DNA from: Candidatus Scalindua sp.
GTDB taxonomy: Bacteria; Planctomycetota; Brocadiia; Brocadiales; Scalinduaceae
Direction: 5' to 3'
NCBI GenBank assembly: GCA_021777035.1
Contig: JAIQZR010000164.1
Location: forward strand, 1 to 64,000
Length of the DNA stretch: 64,000 nucleotides
This document shows, in pieces, positions 29,129 through 38,799 of the stretch. The notes beneath the pieces are model-generated. The model was not told the origin of the DNA and did no database searches. It saw only the letters and a program-made list of their open reading frames with translations. The translations under genes were made by a program, and so were the position numbers. Each line of letters starts with the position of its first letter. Position 1 is the first letter of the stretch.

Positions 29129-29500
29129 TTGATTGTCAATCATATTCCTTTCATTGTAATCCCGCAAGATGAATATTCACTGGCTAATGTTTTCAGCATA
29201 TTCCATATGCGGTATTCTCAATATTTTAATAAAAAGAAAAATCCAAATAAATAGTGCCTGTCCCTGTTACCGACCTCCGGTTTTTCTTGTATGTGGGGAG
29301 ATTTTAATTTCAGCAACTGGTTAAAATAATGTGCTTCAGTATTGTTCAAGAGGCGGAGTTCCAGGGGGGGGGGTAGAATCTCCAAAACTAAAGAAAGTGC
29401 TATCAAGGCAGACGCTCAGCATACGTGGTTAACTGTGCGCTTACGAATATTGAGTATGGGCATGGATTTAATCAAGTGGGAAAGGGAAGAAATTGAGTTA
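29129..29500. other. Intergenic gap without a supportable gene
   Basis: The gap between the small ORF and rmlD. It has an unusual run of ten G at about 29364-29373. A 62-aa minus-strand ORF here is Leu/Asn-rich and I do not support it. No hairpin with a T-run and no RNA gene was seen. Confidence 0.5.
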
Positions 29501-30358
29501 TTATTGTTCCTTCAGATATGACGCAACCGCTTCCTTCCACGATCTCATTCGCATCCCGGTAATCGTGGTCAGTTTTTGACAGTCCAGGGTTGAATTAAGG
29601 GGGACTTTTGCGGGGCGTTTATATTCTGACGATTTTATCGGGTTAATTTTGATTTCGTATCCCGTCGTCTCAAAAATATACTTTGCCCATTCATATCTTG
29701 AACAACTTCCGTCATTAGAGACATTGACAATGCCTTCACATTTCTGTTCTATTAATGCCAACAGTGCCCCGGCAAGGTCAGCAGTATATGTTGGGGAACC
29801 GGTTTCGTCGGTAACAACGGACAGCTCTTTATTATGTTCTGCAAGTTCAACCATTTTGGCGGCAAAGTTGGTTCCATGGTGCCCGAACAGCCATGAAGTC
29901 CTAACTATGAGATATGAGTCGCAGTGTCTCGGTATATTCTTTTCTCCTTCAAGTTTTGTCATGCCATATTCAGATAATGGACAGGTTGGATCGTCCTCTT
30001 TATATGGCCTGTTACCGTTTCCATCGAAGACAAAATCAGTGCTGATATGGATAATCCTTGCACCGCATTTTTTTGCGGCGGCAGCGATGTATTTTGGCCC
30101 TAGAGCATTAACATTGAATGCCGCTTCCCTTTCAGTTTCGCATTTATCAACATTTGTAAAGGCCGCGCAATTAACAATGATGTCTGGTGCGTGTGTAGAG
30201 ATAAAGTCTAATACATTGTCTTCGAGTGTAATATCAAGTACTCCGTGAGGGGCCTCTATTACTTCCAGATTGGGGTAAAGCGAGATCTTCTTGCTCTTAA
30301 ATAGATCGACAAGATCTGTTCCAAGCATTCCGTTTGATCCGGTGATAAGTATTTTCAT
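29501..30358 (-). CDS. rfbD: dTDP-4-dehydrorhamnose reductase
   Basis: A 285-residue short-chain dehydrogenase (RmlD) making dTDP-L-rhamnose for surface polysaccharide. The NAD(P)-binding GSNGMLGTDL is at the start, ISTDFVFDGNGNRPYKEDD follows in the middle, and the catalytic Tyr-x3-Lys is in YGMTKLEGE. The start is placed at ATG 30358 (MKILITGSNG); the longer frame to 30412 adds 18 residues ahead of the first beta strand and is unlikely. The other rml genes are not in the window. It is followed in the same direction of the map by the ABC exporter gene. Confidence 0.94.
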   Translation of the reverse strand: MKILITGSNGMLGTDLVDLFKSKKISLYPNLEVIEAPHGVLDITLEDNVLDFISTHAPDIIVNCAAFTNVDKCETEREAAFNVNALGPKYIAAAAKKCGARIIHISTDFVFDGNGNRPYKEDDPTCPLSEYGMTKLEGEKNIPRHCDSYLIVRTSWLFGHHGTNFAAKMVELAEHNKELSVVTDETGSPTYTADLAGALLALIEQKCEGIVNVSNDGSCSRYEWAKYIFETTGYEIKINPIKSSEYKRPAKVPLNSTLDCQKLTTITGMRMRSWKEAVASYLKEQ

Positions 30359-30467
30359 TTTTTCGCGAACCCAAATTAAATAATAAACTTCAAAATGGCC
30401 TATGAAACACACAAAAGATTACTTTTGTGGTTATTGTTGAGAAGAAGAAGTTGCCGAAGTCGCTAAT

Positions 30468-32351
30468 TTATATATCAAACTGTATCCTATATTGTTTTTT
30501 GTACTCACTCTCTCTGCCTATAAGTTCATCATGGGTGCCAGTCTCAACGATACGACCACTTTTTAAGACTACGATTCGGTCTGCATGACGTATGGTTGAG
30601 AGCCGATGTGCGATAACGAAAGTTGTCTTGCCTTCAATTAAATTGTCCAGCGCTTTCTGGACAAGCTTTTCAGACTCAGAATCCAAAGATGACGTTGCTT
30701 CATCTAGAATTAAGATAGGTGCATTTTTAAGTATTGCCCTGGCTATAGTTACCCTCTGCTTTTGCCCGCCTGATAGTTTTACGCCTTGCTCGCCTACAGT
30801 AGTATCATAACCATCCGGGAGATTACTGATAAAGTCATGTATATTAGCTGCTTTTGCTGCATTTTCGATATCTTCTATACTTGCGTCTCTTCTCCCACAC
30901 AGGATATTTTCTTTAAAACTTCTGTTGAATAGAAATGTTTGTTGGCATACAATTGCAATTTGATCCAGGAGGGAATCACGTTTAATAAAGCGAATATCTG
31001 TACCATCGATTTTGATACTTCCATTTACAGGATCATAGAAACGGGGAACAAGATCGAGCAATGTTGATTTGCCCGCACCGCTTTTTCCTACAATAGCAAT
31101 AATCTGCCCCTTTTGTACGGTCAGGTTGATGTCATTGAGAACTGGTATAGTGTCGTATGTAAAGCCCACGTTATTGAATGTAATTTCTTTTTCAATTTTA
31201 TTCAGTTCTATAGCGTTGGGGTCATCGGTGATTGCCGGATGCTGATCCAACAACTCGAATACACGACTTGCACCAGCTAAAGATTCCTGAAGTTTTCCAT
31301 AGCTTTTAGCCAGTTTTTTTATCGATGCAAGTATCAAAAATGCAGTAACGGTAACAAATCCTCCTAGTGAACCTGGAGAGATCTTGCTTGATGAGATAAC
31401 GTAACCGCCGATAATGATTATAGCGGCTAATCCCAGAGAATAGGTAAGCTCTGTTGTACTTGAATTCAACGCCTTTGCCTTAACAGTCTGCATCACCCTT
31501 TTAAAGAATCTCAAATTTATTATTTTGAACTCTACAATCTCTTCGTCTTCCATCTTGAAAGCTTTTACAGTTCTTATACCCGAGAACATTTCTCTCATTG
31601 CATCGGTCAACTCTCCTAAATGCATCAGGCTTCGTTTTCCATGTTTTTTTATTTTGCGTCCAAATACTAACATAGGTATTACGAGAATTGGAAATAGTAC
31701 AAAGGTAAATAGCGAAAGTTTCCAACTGAAATAAAATGCCAGCACAAACCCGCATAACAGGCGCATAGGATTGAGAAGAACACTATCAAACAGTATAGAC
31801 AGCGCAAATTGTGTTGAATTTATGTCGTTAGTAAGTCTGGAAATCAGTTCTCCGCTCTTCTTGTTCCCAAAATAACTTAGCGATTGTGGCAGGAGGTGCT
31901 CGCACAGCTGATTGCGTATGTCCATGAGAACACTCCACATGACATGATACTTCAGATATGTTTGAAGATAATTAAAGATAAAAATAAATGGGGCCATAAT
32001 GCCTACAAGTATTCCTATGAGAGTGAAGGAGTTTGTGTACTTTCCTGCCAAATTTTTAAGCGTTGAAATGAAAGTTATACTTGTCACTCTAGAGGCGGTT
32101 TTCCGTTTAAAACTGCTTATTAGGTCTTTGGAATCGTTTTTCTTCTGAAAACTGTTTATTCCAGATGTATGATTGACTGTTTCTCCCTTCATCAAGCGGT
32201 CTATCACTGGCTTAATTAACGCCAATTGAGCACCAATGAACAGTGTGAAAAGCCCCATGCATAGCAGGGTCAGTAAAAATATTTTCCAATGCGGTTTTGC
32301 GTATGAAAACAGTCTGCCACACTCTCTGATTGTGTTATTCCTTTTTGCCAT
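30468..32351 (-). CDS. ABC exporter, MsbA/lipid-flippase type
   Basis: A 627-residue fused half-transporter: an N-terminal six-helix export domain (about residues 1-360), then an ATPase domain with Walker A GKSGAGKST, signature LSGGQKQRVTIARA, Walker B ILILDEATSSLD and the His switch in VIAHRLST. The similarity is to MsbA, which flips lipid A-core across the inner membrane, but other lipid or peptide substrates are possible. A ~50-residue hydrophilic insert follows helix 1, longer than in MsbA. It is divergent from the LptF-type gene, which fits a shared role in the outer envelope. Confidence 0.9.
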   Translation of the reverse strand: MAKRNNTIRECGRLFSYAKPHWKIFLLTLLCMGLFTLFIGAQLALIKPVIDRLMKGETVNHTSGINSFQKKNDSKDLISSFKRKTASRVTSITFISTLKNLAGKYTNSFTLIGILVGIMAPFIFIFNYLQTYLKYHVMWSVLMDIRNQLCEHLLPQSLSYFGNKKSGELISRLTNDINSTQFALSILFDSVLLNPMRLLCGFVLAFYFSWKLSLFTFVLFPILVIPMLVFGRKIKKHGKRSLMHLGELTDAMREMFSGIRTVKAFKMEDEEIVEFKIINLRFFKRVMQTVKAKALNSSTTELTYSLGLAAIIIIGGYVISSSKISPGSLGGFVTVTAFLILASIKKLAKSYGKLQESLAGASRVFELLDQHPAITDDPNAIELNKIEKEITFNNVGFTYDTIPVLNDINLTVQKGQIIAIVGKSGAGKSTLLDLVPRFYDPVNGSIKIDGTDIRFIKRDSLLDQIAIVCQQTFLFNRSFKENILCGRRDASIEDIENAAKAANIHDFISNLPDGYDTTVGEQGVKLSGGQKQRVTIARAILKNAPILILDEATSSLDSESEKLVQKALDNLIEGKTTFVIAHRLSTIRHADRIVVLKSGRIVETGTHDELIGRESEYKKQYRIQFDI

Positions 32352-32484
32352 ATATCTTTATTATTAAACTGGTTATGTGTGAAATACACTTGACGATTTG
32401 CAAAGCGATGTTATCACACATAAGTCTTTTGTCAATAAAAAGATTGTGTCTACAGTAGCAATTCTAATGGATAAATAATTGTTA

Positions 32485-32514
32485 TTGACCTATTCAAAGC
32501 AGGATAGATATAAT
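32485..32514 (+). promoter_or_regulatory. Sigma-70-like promoter for the LptF-type gene
   Basis: TTGACC at 32485-32490 and a perfect TATAAT at 32509-32514 are separated by 18 bases. The predicted start near 32521 leaves a leader of about 55 bases before the ATG at 32575. It lies in the divergent region between the ABC exporter and the permease. Confidence 0.55.
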
Positions 32515-32574
32515 CATCCTTGAGTTCTTGAAAATTAGTGCCTTACGCAACATAAAAGTTGTTTTGCAAATTTA

Positions 32575-34185
32575 ATGAATATACAGATATTACATAAATA
32601 TTTAGTAAAGGAGTTGTTCAGGACATTCTTGCCGTCACTGTTATGTTTTGAATTTGTGTTGTTACTGGGGTTTTCCATACAATTGCTTCACAAGGGGCTT
32701 GATGTTCCAAGCCTTTTCTCTGTTTTGCCTTATATGGCCTTATACACCATGCCACATGCTTTGCCTACTTCACTGCTTACCGCAACCGTTATGTCTTATG
32801 GGCGGCTTAGTGCTGATAACGAAATTACGGCAATCAAAGTTGCCGGGATACATCTTCACAACCTGGTCACACCGGTTGTCGTTATGGGAATATTGTTTAG
32901 TATATTGGCTCTGTATCTTAATGCCGAAGTTTTGCCGAGATCATATTATAAGGTGAGACAGCTTCAAGAAAGGGCAGTTAAAAAAGTCCTTGCTACACAC
33001 TTTATTACGGCTAAAAAGAAGATCGATTTTTATCCATATCATATTTTTATAGGTAGTGTGGAGAGCAGCAACTTTAAAGACATTGCAGTTTTTGAATATG
33101 TCGACGACTACATCGTCAACATACTATTAGCAGAGGAAGGTGAAATAGAAATAGATGATGATGGAAATCAAGTATTTCTGACGTTAAGGCGTGGAGAGTT
33201 CCTTAAACCAGACTCTGGCAATAGTGTTGATTCTCCTACAACGGGGAGTTTTGAGGAAGCTGTATTTAAGATTCCATTAAGAAAAACAGTACGGCATTCA
33301 GCACTTAAATATACGACATTAACAAATCTTATAGAACTAAGAAGAGAAATTGATAATAAGTTAAGCAGTATAGATACACAATTTAAGGATCCTGAAAAAA
33401 CTATCAAGCGTGCAAGAAAAGGGATTCAATTGGTTGATGATAAAAAGAGTGAAATTAAAGTGAAGCTTCTGAAAGCTGAAAAGAAAATAAATGATTCGGA
33501 AACCAATATTTCAAAACAGGAGGGAACAATTAAACGTGCAAAGTTTAATCTTAATATCTATGAAAATTATATTAATGTGGCGAAAGGGAATATTAGGAAA
33601 TTGGCGAGAGAAAAGGAAAGTGAAGAAGAGTTGGAGAGCCAGGAGCCTAAACAGAATAGGGAAGAGGAATTTGCAAAGAATATTACGCTAATTAAAAAAA
33701 TAATAAATAAAGAGAAACGAAGAATTAAGATGACAAATAGAAAGATATTGGTATCCAAAAGATTAGTAGATGAAGAGAAGGAAGAAGTTGAAAAAATAGC
33801 ATTGGAAGTTGAAGAACTTAATCTAAATAACAAAAATCTGGAAAAAGAGTACGTAATACTTGCCGAGCAAATTGCAATGGCAGAAAAGCAGAAATTGAGG
33901 CGAGAGTTATCAATAAATATTCATAAGCGGTTATCACCTTCCCTTGCAAGCCTTTCGTTTATATTGATAGGTATCCCATTAGGTATAATGACAAGAAGCA
34001 GTAACATGCTGGTTAGTTTGGGGATAAGTTTCATTTTAATACTTTTTATTTACTATCCATTAGTTGCAACGGGTCTGGTTGTAGCAGAGAGTATGAGCTT
34101 TCCAATTATTCCTTCAGTCTGGGGGGCAAATATTGTTAATCTCATTATCAGTGCTTTACTATTTAGAAAAATATTTAGACAATAA
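32575..34185 (+). CDS. LptF/LptG-family permease with coiled-coil insert
   Basis: A 536-residue inner-membrane permease of the LPS transport ABC complex (YjgP/YjgQ family). The N-terminal helices (about residues 10-125) carry the family pattern LPYMALYTMPHALPTSLLTA. The periplasmic jellyroll spans about 130-250. C-terminal helices from about 460 include FILIGIPLGIMTRSSN. Ordinary members are 350-400 residues; here about 190 residues (roughly 255-445) of Lys/Glu-rich coiled coil are inserted between the jellyroll and the last helices. It opens the block permease, rhomboid, dapB. Confidence 0.88.
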   Translation: MNIQILHKYLVKELFRTFLPSLLCFEFVLLLGFSIQLLHKGLDVPSLFSVLPYMALYTMPHALPTSLLTATVMSYGRLSADNEITAIKVAGIHLHNLVTPVVVMGILFSILALYLNAEVLPRSYYKVRQLQERAVKKVLATHFITAKKKIDFYPYHIFIGSVESSNFKDIAVFEYVDDYIVNILLAEEGEIEIDDDGNQVFLTLRRGEFLKPDSGNSVDSPTTGSFEEAVFKIPLRKTVRHSALKYTTLTNLIELRREIDNKLSSIDTQFKDPEKTIKRARKGIQLVDDKKSEIKVKLLKAEKKINDSETNISKQEGTIKRAKFNLNIYENYINVAKGNIRKLAREKESEEELESQEPKQNREEEFAKNITLIKKIINKEKRRIKMTNRKILVSKRLVDEEKEEVEKIALEVEELNLNNKNLEKEYVILAEQIAMAEKQKLRRELSINIHKRLSPSLASLSFILIGIPLGIMTRSSNMLVSLGISFILILFIYYPLVATGLVVAESMSFPIIPSVWGANIVNLIISALLFRKIFRQ

Positions 34186-34345
34186 CCGTTTTTTATAGAA
34201 AAATGCCTCATTTCAGTTCGCAAATGGGCGGATAACAATCTTGACATTTTTATTGAATTAGTTATAGTGAAGCTCCTGCGTGAGTTGCGATATAGCTTTT
34301 GTAATCAATAAGTTACAAATTTCAAAATAGTAGTTTTGATTGAAA

Positions 34346-35230
34346 ATGACATACAACAATAGTTACTACAAGCCGGGATCTGGGTTTGGTTTGTCAATAG
34401 GAAGTAGATGGACAAGAGCCATAATGATACTGATAATTGTAAATGTCAGTGTTTTTGTTGTTCAGCTTCTGTTTTCCACCATTAGTCCACAATGGGATGG
34501 GGTCTCTCCGGGAATAGATATAGATGATATGATTCCGCAGTTAATTTTGGGGCCAGATCGATTTACCACTATTTTCTGGCTTTATCGACCTCTTGCTATA
34601 GGAAAATTATGGTTGTGGCAGTTTGTAACGTATATGTTTCTTCATAGTGTGTCCAGCCCATGGCATATAATATTCAACATGCTTGTACTATGGATGTTTG
34701 GTAGCGAAGTTGAAAGGGCGATGGGTACAAGTAAGTTTCTGACTATGTACTTTTCCGCAGGCATCTTTGCCGGTATATTTTGCTGTCTATTTACTCCTGA
34801 TAGTCCGATCATTGGAGCTTCAGGTGCAATTTTTGCCGTTGAAGTCGCATTTGCTATGTTCTTTCCCAACACTACGGTAGTTTTTTTCATATTTCCGATA
34901 AAGGCAAAATACCTTGTAATGATTTTTGCAGGCATTACCGTTATCAGCTGTATTATGCCGTCAAGCGGTAATACTGCTTATTTTGCACATCTTGGTGGGC
35001 TTATATACGGCTTTCTTTTCATTCGCTACGAATCCAGATGTAGCGGTTTTCTTCTGTCATGGCAGAAACAACAGCAGGAAAAAGAGTATAAGAAAGAGGA
35101 GAATATTAAAAGACAGGTTGATGTTTTGTTGGATAAAGTGAACCTGGGTGGTATGAAAAGTCTGACGAGGAGAGAGAGAAACTTTCTTAGAAGCGCAAGC
35201 AAAAGATACAGAAAAACACGTGACAAATAA
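34346..35230 (+). CDS. Rhomboid-family intramembrane serine protease
   Basis: A 294-residue six-helix protein. The catalytic serine is in IIGASGAIFAVEVAFAMFFP, the catalytic histidine in FAHLGGLIYGF, and the oxyanion-side motif is WHIIFNMLVLWMFGSEVERAMG. A basic cytoplasmic tail of ~60 residues follows the last helix. ATG 34346 is preferred to an in-frame TTG two codons earlier; neither has a strong ribosome-binding site. A second, shorter rhomboid is at 43006. Confidence 0.9.
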   Translation: MTYNNSYYKPGSGFGLSIGSRWTRAIMILIIVNVSVFVVQLLFSTISPQWDGVSPGIDIDDMIPQLILGPDRFTTIFWLYRPLAIGKLWLWQFVTYMFLHSVSSPWHIIFNMLVLWMFGSEVERAMGTSKFLTMYFSAGIFAGIFCCLFTPDSPIIGASGAIFAVEVAFAMFFPNTTVVFFIFPIKAKYLVMIFAGITVISCIMPSSGNTAYFAHLGGLIYGFLFIRYESRCSGFLLSWQKQQQEKEYKKEENIKRQVDVLLDKVNLGGMKSLTRRERNFLRSASKRYRKTRDK

Positions 35231-35277
35231 CCACTAAGTCGACAATTTAGAAGAAAAAAAAGAAAGCTGATAACATA

Positions 35278-36075
35278 ATGATTAATATAGCAATAAATGG
35301 TGTATGCGGACGTATGGGTTTAAGAATTGCGACGCTTGTCGCAGAGGACAAAGATCTAAAATTAGTCGCTGCTCTCGAAATGAAAGGTCATAAAGATATT
35401 GGAAAGGATCTAAGTACTATAATCAGCCGTGGGCACAATGATGTAGTAATCTCGGATGAACTTAGCGGTTCACCAGATGTTTTGATAGATTTTACCTCTC
35501 CTGATTCTACGATGGAGAGGTTGAAGGCTTGTGCCGACAAAGGAATTGCCTTAGTGACAGGCACTACCGGCCTTGACAACGAACAAATGGAGCAGATCAA
35601 GAAATCATCTCAAGTAATACCGTGTCTTTTTTCACCAAACATGAGTGTTGGTGTAAATTTGCTTTTCAATCTTGTTGAGTCTGTGTCTAAAATACTGGGT
35701 AAAGAGGCTGATATAGAAATAATTGAGTCACACCATCGTTATAAGAAAGATGCGCCGAGTGGTACCGCTTTGAGACTTGCAGAAAAGATATGTTCTGCAA
35801 CAGGTCAGGCAATGGATGACGTTGTAATCTATGGACGTAAAGGTTTGACAGAAGAAAGACCGCAAGATCAAATATGCATTCATTCGATCCGTTCCGGCGA
35901 TATTGTAGGAGAACATACGGTAACTTTCTGCAATGCCGGAGAACGCCTTGAATTGGTTCATAAGGCACAAACTCGAGATTCTTTTGCCTTGGGTTCCATT
36001 CGCGCTGCAAAATTTCTGGCTGGTAAACCACCGGGTTTCTATAACATGAAAGATGCTTTAGGGGATGTGAGCTAA
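35278..36075 (+). CDS. dapB: 4-hydroxy-tetrahydrodipicolinate reductase
   Basis: A 265-residue enzyme of the diaminopimelate/lysine pathway, reducing hydroxy-tetrahydrodipicolinate with NAD(P)H. It has the nucleotide-binding NGVCGRMGLRIA at the N-terminus, the signature EIIESHHRYKKDAPSGTALRLAE-type block with the catalytic His and Lys, and the usual length. Diaminopimelate implies peptidoglycan synthesis. A clear terminator follows immediately. Confidence 0.96.
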   Translation: MINIAINGVCGRMGLRIATLVAEDKDLKLVAALEMKGHKDIGKDLSTIISRGHNDVVISDELSGSPDVLIDFTSPDSTMERLKACADKGIALVTGTTGLDNEQMEQIKKSSQVIPCLFSPNMSVGVNLLFNLVESVSKILGKEADIEIIESHHRYKKDAPSGTALRLAEKICSATGQAMDDVVIYGRKGLTEERPQDQICIHSIRSGDIVGEHTVTFCNAGERLELVHKAQTRDSFALGSIRAAKFLAGKPPGFYNMKDALGDVS

Positions 36076-36076
36076 A

Positions 36077-36120
36077 GTTTCACAACATCTCGTTAACGAC
36101 GTTGTGAAACCTCTCTTTTT
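36077..36120 (+). terminator. Rho-independent terminator after dapB
   Basis: GTTTCACAAC at 36077-36086 pairs with GTTGTGAAAC at 36101-36110, and the next ten bases are CTCTCTTTTT. It begins two bases after the dapB stop codon. Confidence 0.85.
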
Positions 36121-36121
36121 A

Positions 36122-36738
36122 TCTTAATAAAACGTAAAACCTACTTCTTTCCAAACCCGGGTTCTTCAGGGAAATCGCCCTCACCTGGTGGGGAAGGGGG
36201 GGGTAGTAACTAAAGTCCCGCTCCATGTGTCTCCGATACGGCTGCTGGCTGCTTGATAATCTGAGCCACTACCATTCCAAACACCATAATATCCATGTTG
36301 AAGCCATCCAATACCACATGTAGAGTCATTATAATGTCAACTAAAATATATGAGATAGAGATATTTTTTGACTGAATTACTCACTCAACTGGTTGAGTCA
36401 CGCAATAACTTCAATCTGGATTTCCGTTTGCCGTGTTGAAATCTGGCGTTAGCAAGTTCATGCCATTATGGCATAACATGTCTGTAGAAAAGGAATAGGC
36501 TTGCATAGGTAAATTAATTATTATTCCATAATCTCCAATGTTACAAGAGTTTATGGGATTTTAAAAATACATGGTACATAGTTTGCTTATTCTTTACTAT
36601 CAGAAGAATATTCTGATTAAAATTCAGCTTGTTATGTTTACATAAAAAAGTCAGGTAAAATCTTCAGTAAGAAAAATACAATAATTATTAATCTGAATAA
36701 TAGAAAGTATTGAATTTAATATTATTAAGGAGAATTTG
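36122..36738. other. Long gap upstream of dnaK with a palindrome
   Basis: 617 bases without a supportable gene. An imperfect palindrome TCACTCAACTGGTTGAGTCA at 36381-36400 (8 of 10 arm positions pair) could be an operator. No CIRCE element (TTAGCACTC/GAGTGCTAA) was found. A minus-strand frame near 36215-36330 reads GIGWLQHGYYGVWNGSGSDY and may be a scrap of a secreted protein gene. The dnaK ribosome-binding site AAGGAG is at 36727-36732. Confidence 0.45.
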
Positions 36739-38679
36739 ATGGAAAAAATCATTGGTATAGACTTGGGAACTACTAATTCTGTGGTGGCTGTAATGGAAGG
36801 TGATCTGCCAAAAGTAATAACAAATTCGGAAGGAAACAGGATTACTCCTTCTGTTGTCGCTTTTACCGATAAAGATGAGCGTCTGGTTGGACAGCTTGCC
36901 AAACGGCAGGCGGTCATAAATCCGAAAAATACGGTATTTTCTATTAAACGCTTTATGGGTAGGAGACATAATGAAGTTGCACAGGAAGAGAAACTGGTGC
37001 CATATTCGATAGTTGGCAACCCTGAAGAATTGGTAAAGGTAGAAGCAAGGGGGAAAAGCTTTACTCCTCCTGAAATCTCTGCAATGGTGCTTCAAAATCT
37101 TAAGAAAACGGCTGAAGATTATTTGGGCACTGAGGTCAAGAAAGCCGTAATTACGGTACCTGCTTATTTTAATGACAGCCAGAGGCAGGCAACAAAAGAT
37201 GCCGGGTCGATAGCTGGCTTGGATGTGGTTCGTATCATTAATGAACCGACTGCTGCCTCTTTAGCATACGGTATCGATAAAAAGAAAAATGAAAAGATAG
37301 CTGTTTTTGACCTTGGCGGTGGTACCTTTGATGTCTCTATATTGGAAGTTGGGGAAGGTGTTTTTGAGGTTCTTTCTACAAATGGTAATACACATCTTGG
37401 TGGAGATGATATTGATCAGGTGTTATTAAACTATATTGCTGATGAGTTTAAAAAAGAGCAAGGTATTGAACTTCGGCAGGATCACATGGCTTTGCAGCGC
37501 CTCAGAGAAGCTGCAGAAAAGGCGAAATGTGAACTTTCAACTTCTACAACTGCAGAGATTAATCTTCCATTTATAACTGCAGACCAGGCGGGACCAAAAC
37601 ATTTGACCATGAGTTTGACAAGGGCAAAGTTTGAGCAGCTGATAGGTAGTCTTGTTGAAAAGTGCCGTATGCCATGTGAAATGGCTATGAAAGATGCAAA
37701 AGTGAATTCTGGTGACATAAACGAGGTAATACTCGTAGGCGGAACGACAAGATCGCCTATTGTTCAAAAACTGGTACAAGAGGTCTTTAAAAAAGAACCG
37801 AATAAAAGTGTCAATCCTGATGAAGTTGTTGCACTGGGTGCCGCAATACAGGGAGCAGTTCTTGCGGGTGAAGTCCATGATGTCTTGCTGTTGGATGTTA
37901 CTCCGCTTTCATTAGGTATTGAAACATTGGGTAGCGTTTGTACCGTTCTGATTCCACGTAATACAACTATTCCTACTAACAAGAAGGAGATATTCTCAAC
38001 TGCCGCAGATAATCAGACTGCTGTAGACATACACGTAATACAGGGCGAACGTTCAATGGCTACCGACAATCGCACACTCGGTCGTTTCCAGTTAACCGGA
38101 ATTCCATCTGCACCCAGAGGTGTTCCACAAGTTGAGGTCTCTTTTGATATTGACGCAAATGGAATTCTTCATGTGTCTGCTAAGGATCTCGGAACAGGTA
38201 AAGAACAATCTATTCAGATAAAATCTTCTTCCGGATTATCTGACGAAGAAGTGGAGAAAATGCAGAAGGAAGCGGAACTACATGCTGAAGAAGATAAGAA
38301 AAACAGGGAGATCGTAGATGTGTTGAACCAGGCTGATCAGGTGATTTATTCGACTGAAAACACCATCAAAGAACATGGTGACAAGGTTGATGAGACTGAG
38401 AAGAACAACATAAATCAGGGGCTGGAGAAGCTGAAGGCAGCGAAAGAGGGAAAGAATGTTGATGAAATCAAGAAGGCCATAGATGAGCTTCAGGAGTCTT
38501 CTCACAAATTGTCGCAGGCTATGTATGAAGCTGCTGCCAAAGAGCAGCAGGCGGCAGGTGGTGCGGAAGCAGGATCGGAAGGGCCTTCTGCCGGAGAAGA
38601 GTCTTCAGGAGAAAATGGCGCAAAAAAAGGCAAAGAGGGTGACGATGTTATTGATGCTGATTATGAGGTCAAGGAATAA
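36739..38679 (+). CDS. dnaK: Molecular chaperone DnaK (Hsp70)
   Basis: A 646-residue Hsp70: nucleotide-binding domain starting [14 protein letters not shown], with [36 protein letters not shown] and [10 protein letters not shown]; then the substrate-binding domain, the helical lid, and a Gly/Glu-rich tail ending [14 protein letters not shown] 36739 has AAGGAG at correct spacing; an in-frame TTG one codon earlier is less likely. grpE and dnaJ are not adjacent. A terminator separates it from clpB, its partner in protein disaggregation. Confidence 0.98.
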   Translation: MEKIIGIDLGTTNSVVAVMEGDLPKVITNSEGNRITPSVVAFTDKDERLVGQLAKRQAVINPKNTVFSIKRFMGRRHNEVAQEEKLVPYSIVGNPEELVKVEARGKSFTPPEISAMVLQNLKKTAEDYLGTEVKKAVITVPAYFNDSQRQATKDAGSIAGLDVVRIINEPTAASLAYGIDKKKNEKIAVFDLGGGTFDVSILEVGEGVFEVLSTNGNTHLGGDDIDQVLLNYIADEFKKEQGIELRQDHMALQRLREAAEKAKCELSTSTTAEINLPFITADQAGPKHLTMSLTRAKFEQLIGSLVEKCRMPCEMAMKDAKVNSGDINEVILVGGTTRSPIVQKLVQEVFKKEPNKSVNPDEVVALGAAIQGAVLAGEVHDVLLLDVTPLSLGIETLGSVCTVLIPRNTTIPTNKKEIFSTAADNQTAVDIHVIQGERSMATDNRTLGRFQLTGIPSAPRGVPQVEVSFDIDANGILHVSAKDLGTGKEQSIQIKSSSGLSDEEVEKMQKEAELHAEEDKKNREIVDVLNQADQVIYSTENTIKEHGDKVDETEKNNINQGLEKLKAAKEGKNVDEIKKAIDELQESSHKLSQAMYEAAAKEQQAAGGAEAGSEGPSAGEESSGENGAKKGKEGDDVIDADYEVKE

Positions 38680-38733
38680 GATACTGTAATTCTATTCTGC
38701 TATATGCGGGAGAGAGTGAGTATTGATAATAAG

Positions 38734-38764
38734 AAAAAAGCCGGGTTTAGCCCGGCTTTTTTTG
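38734..38764 (+). terminator. Rho-independent terminator between dnaK and clpB
   Basis: A perfect stem: AAAAAAGCCGGG at 38734-38744 pairs with CCCGGCTTTTTT across TTTAG, with the T-run included. It stops dnaK transcripts and argues against the longer clpB frame that would start at 38704, upstream of this hairpin. Confidence 0.9.
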
Positions 38765-38799
38765 TTTCGCGAACCCTTAATACATTGGAGGTTAATAAA

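Noticed and set aside
29218-29406. 62-codon minus-strand ORF
   Set aside because: It depends on a low-complexity G-run and lacks a ribosome-binding site or conserved pattern.
36122-36738. CIRCE or other known heat-shock operator before dnaK
   Set aside because: No TTAGCACTC/GAGTGCTAA pair is present; the palindrome at 36381 is different and only imperfect.
38704-38799. N-terminal extension of ClpB
   Set aside because: The extension would be encoded across a perfect terminator hairpin, and ATG 38800 has a strong ribosome-binding site and the family's usual first residues.
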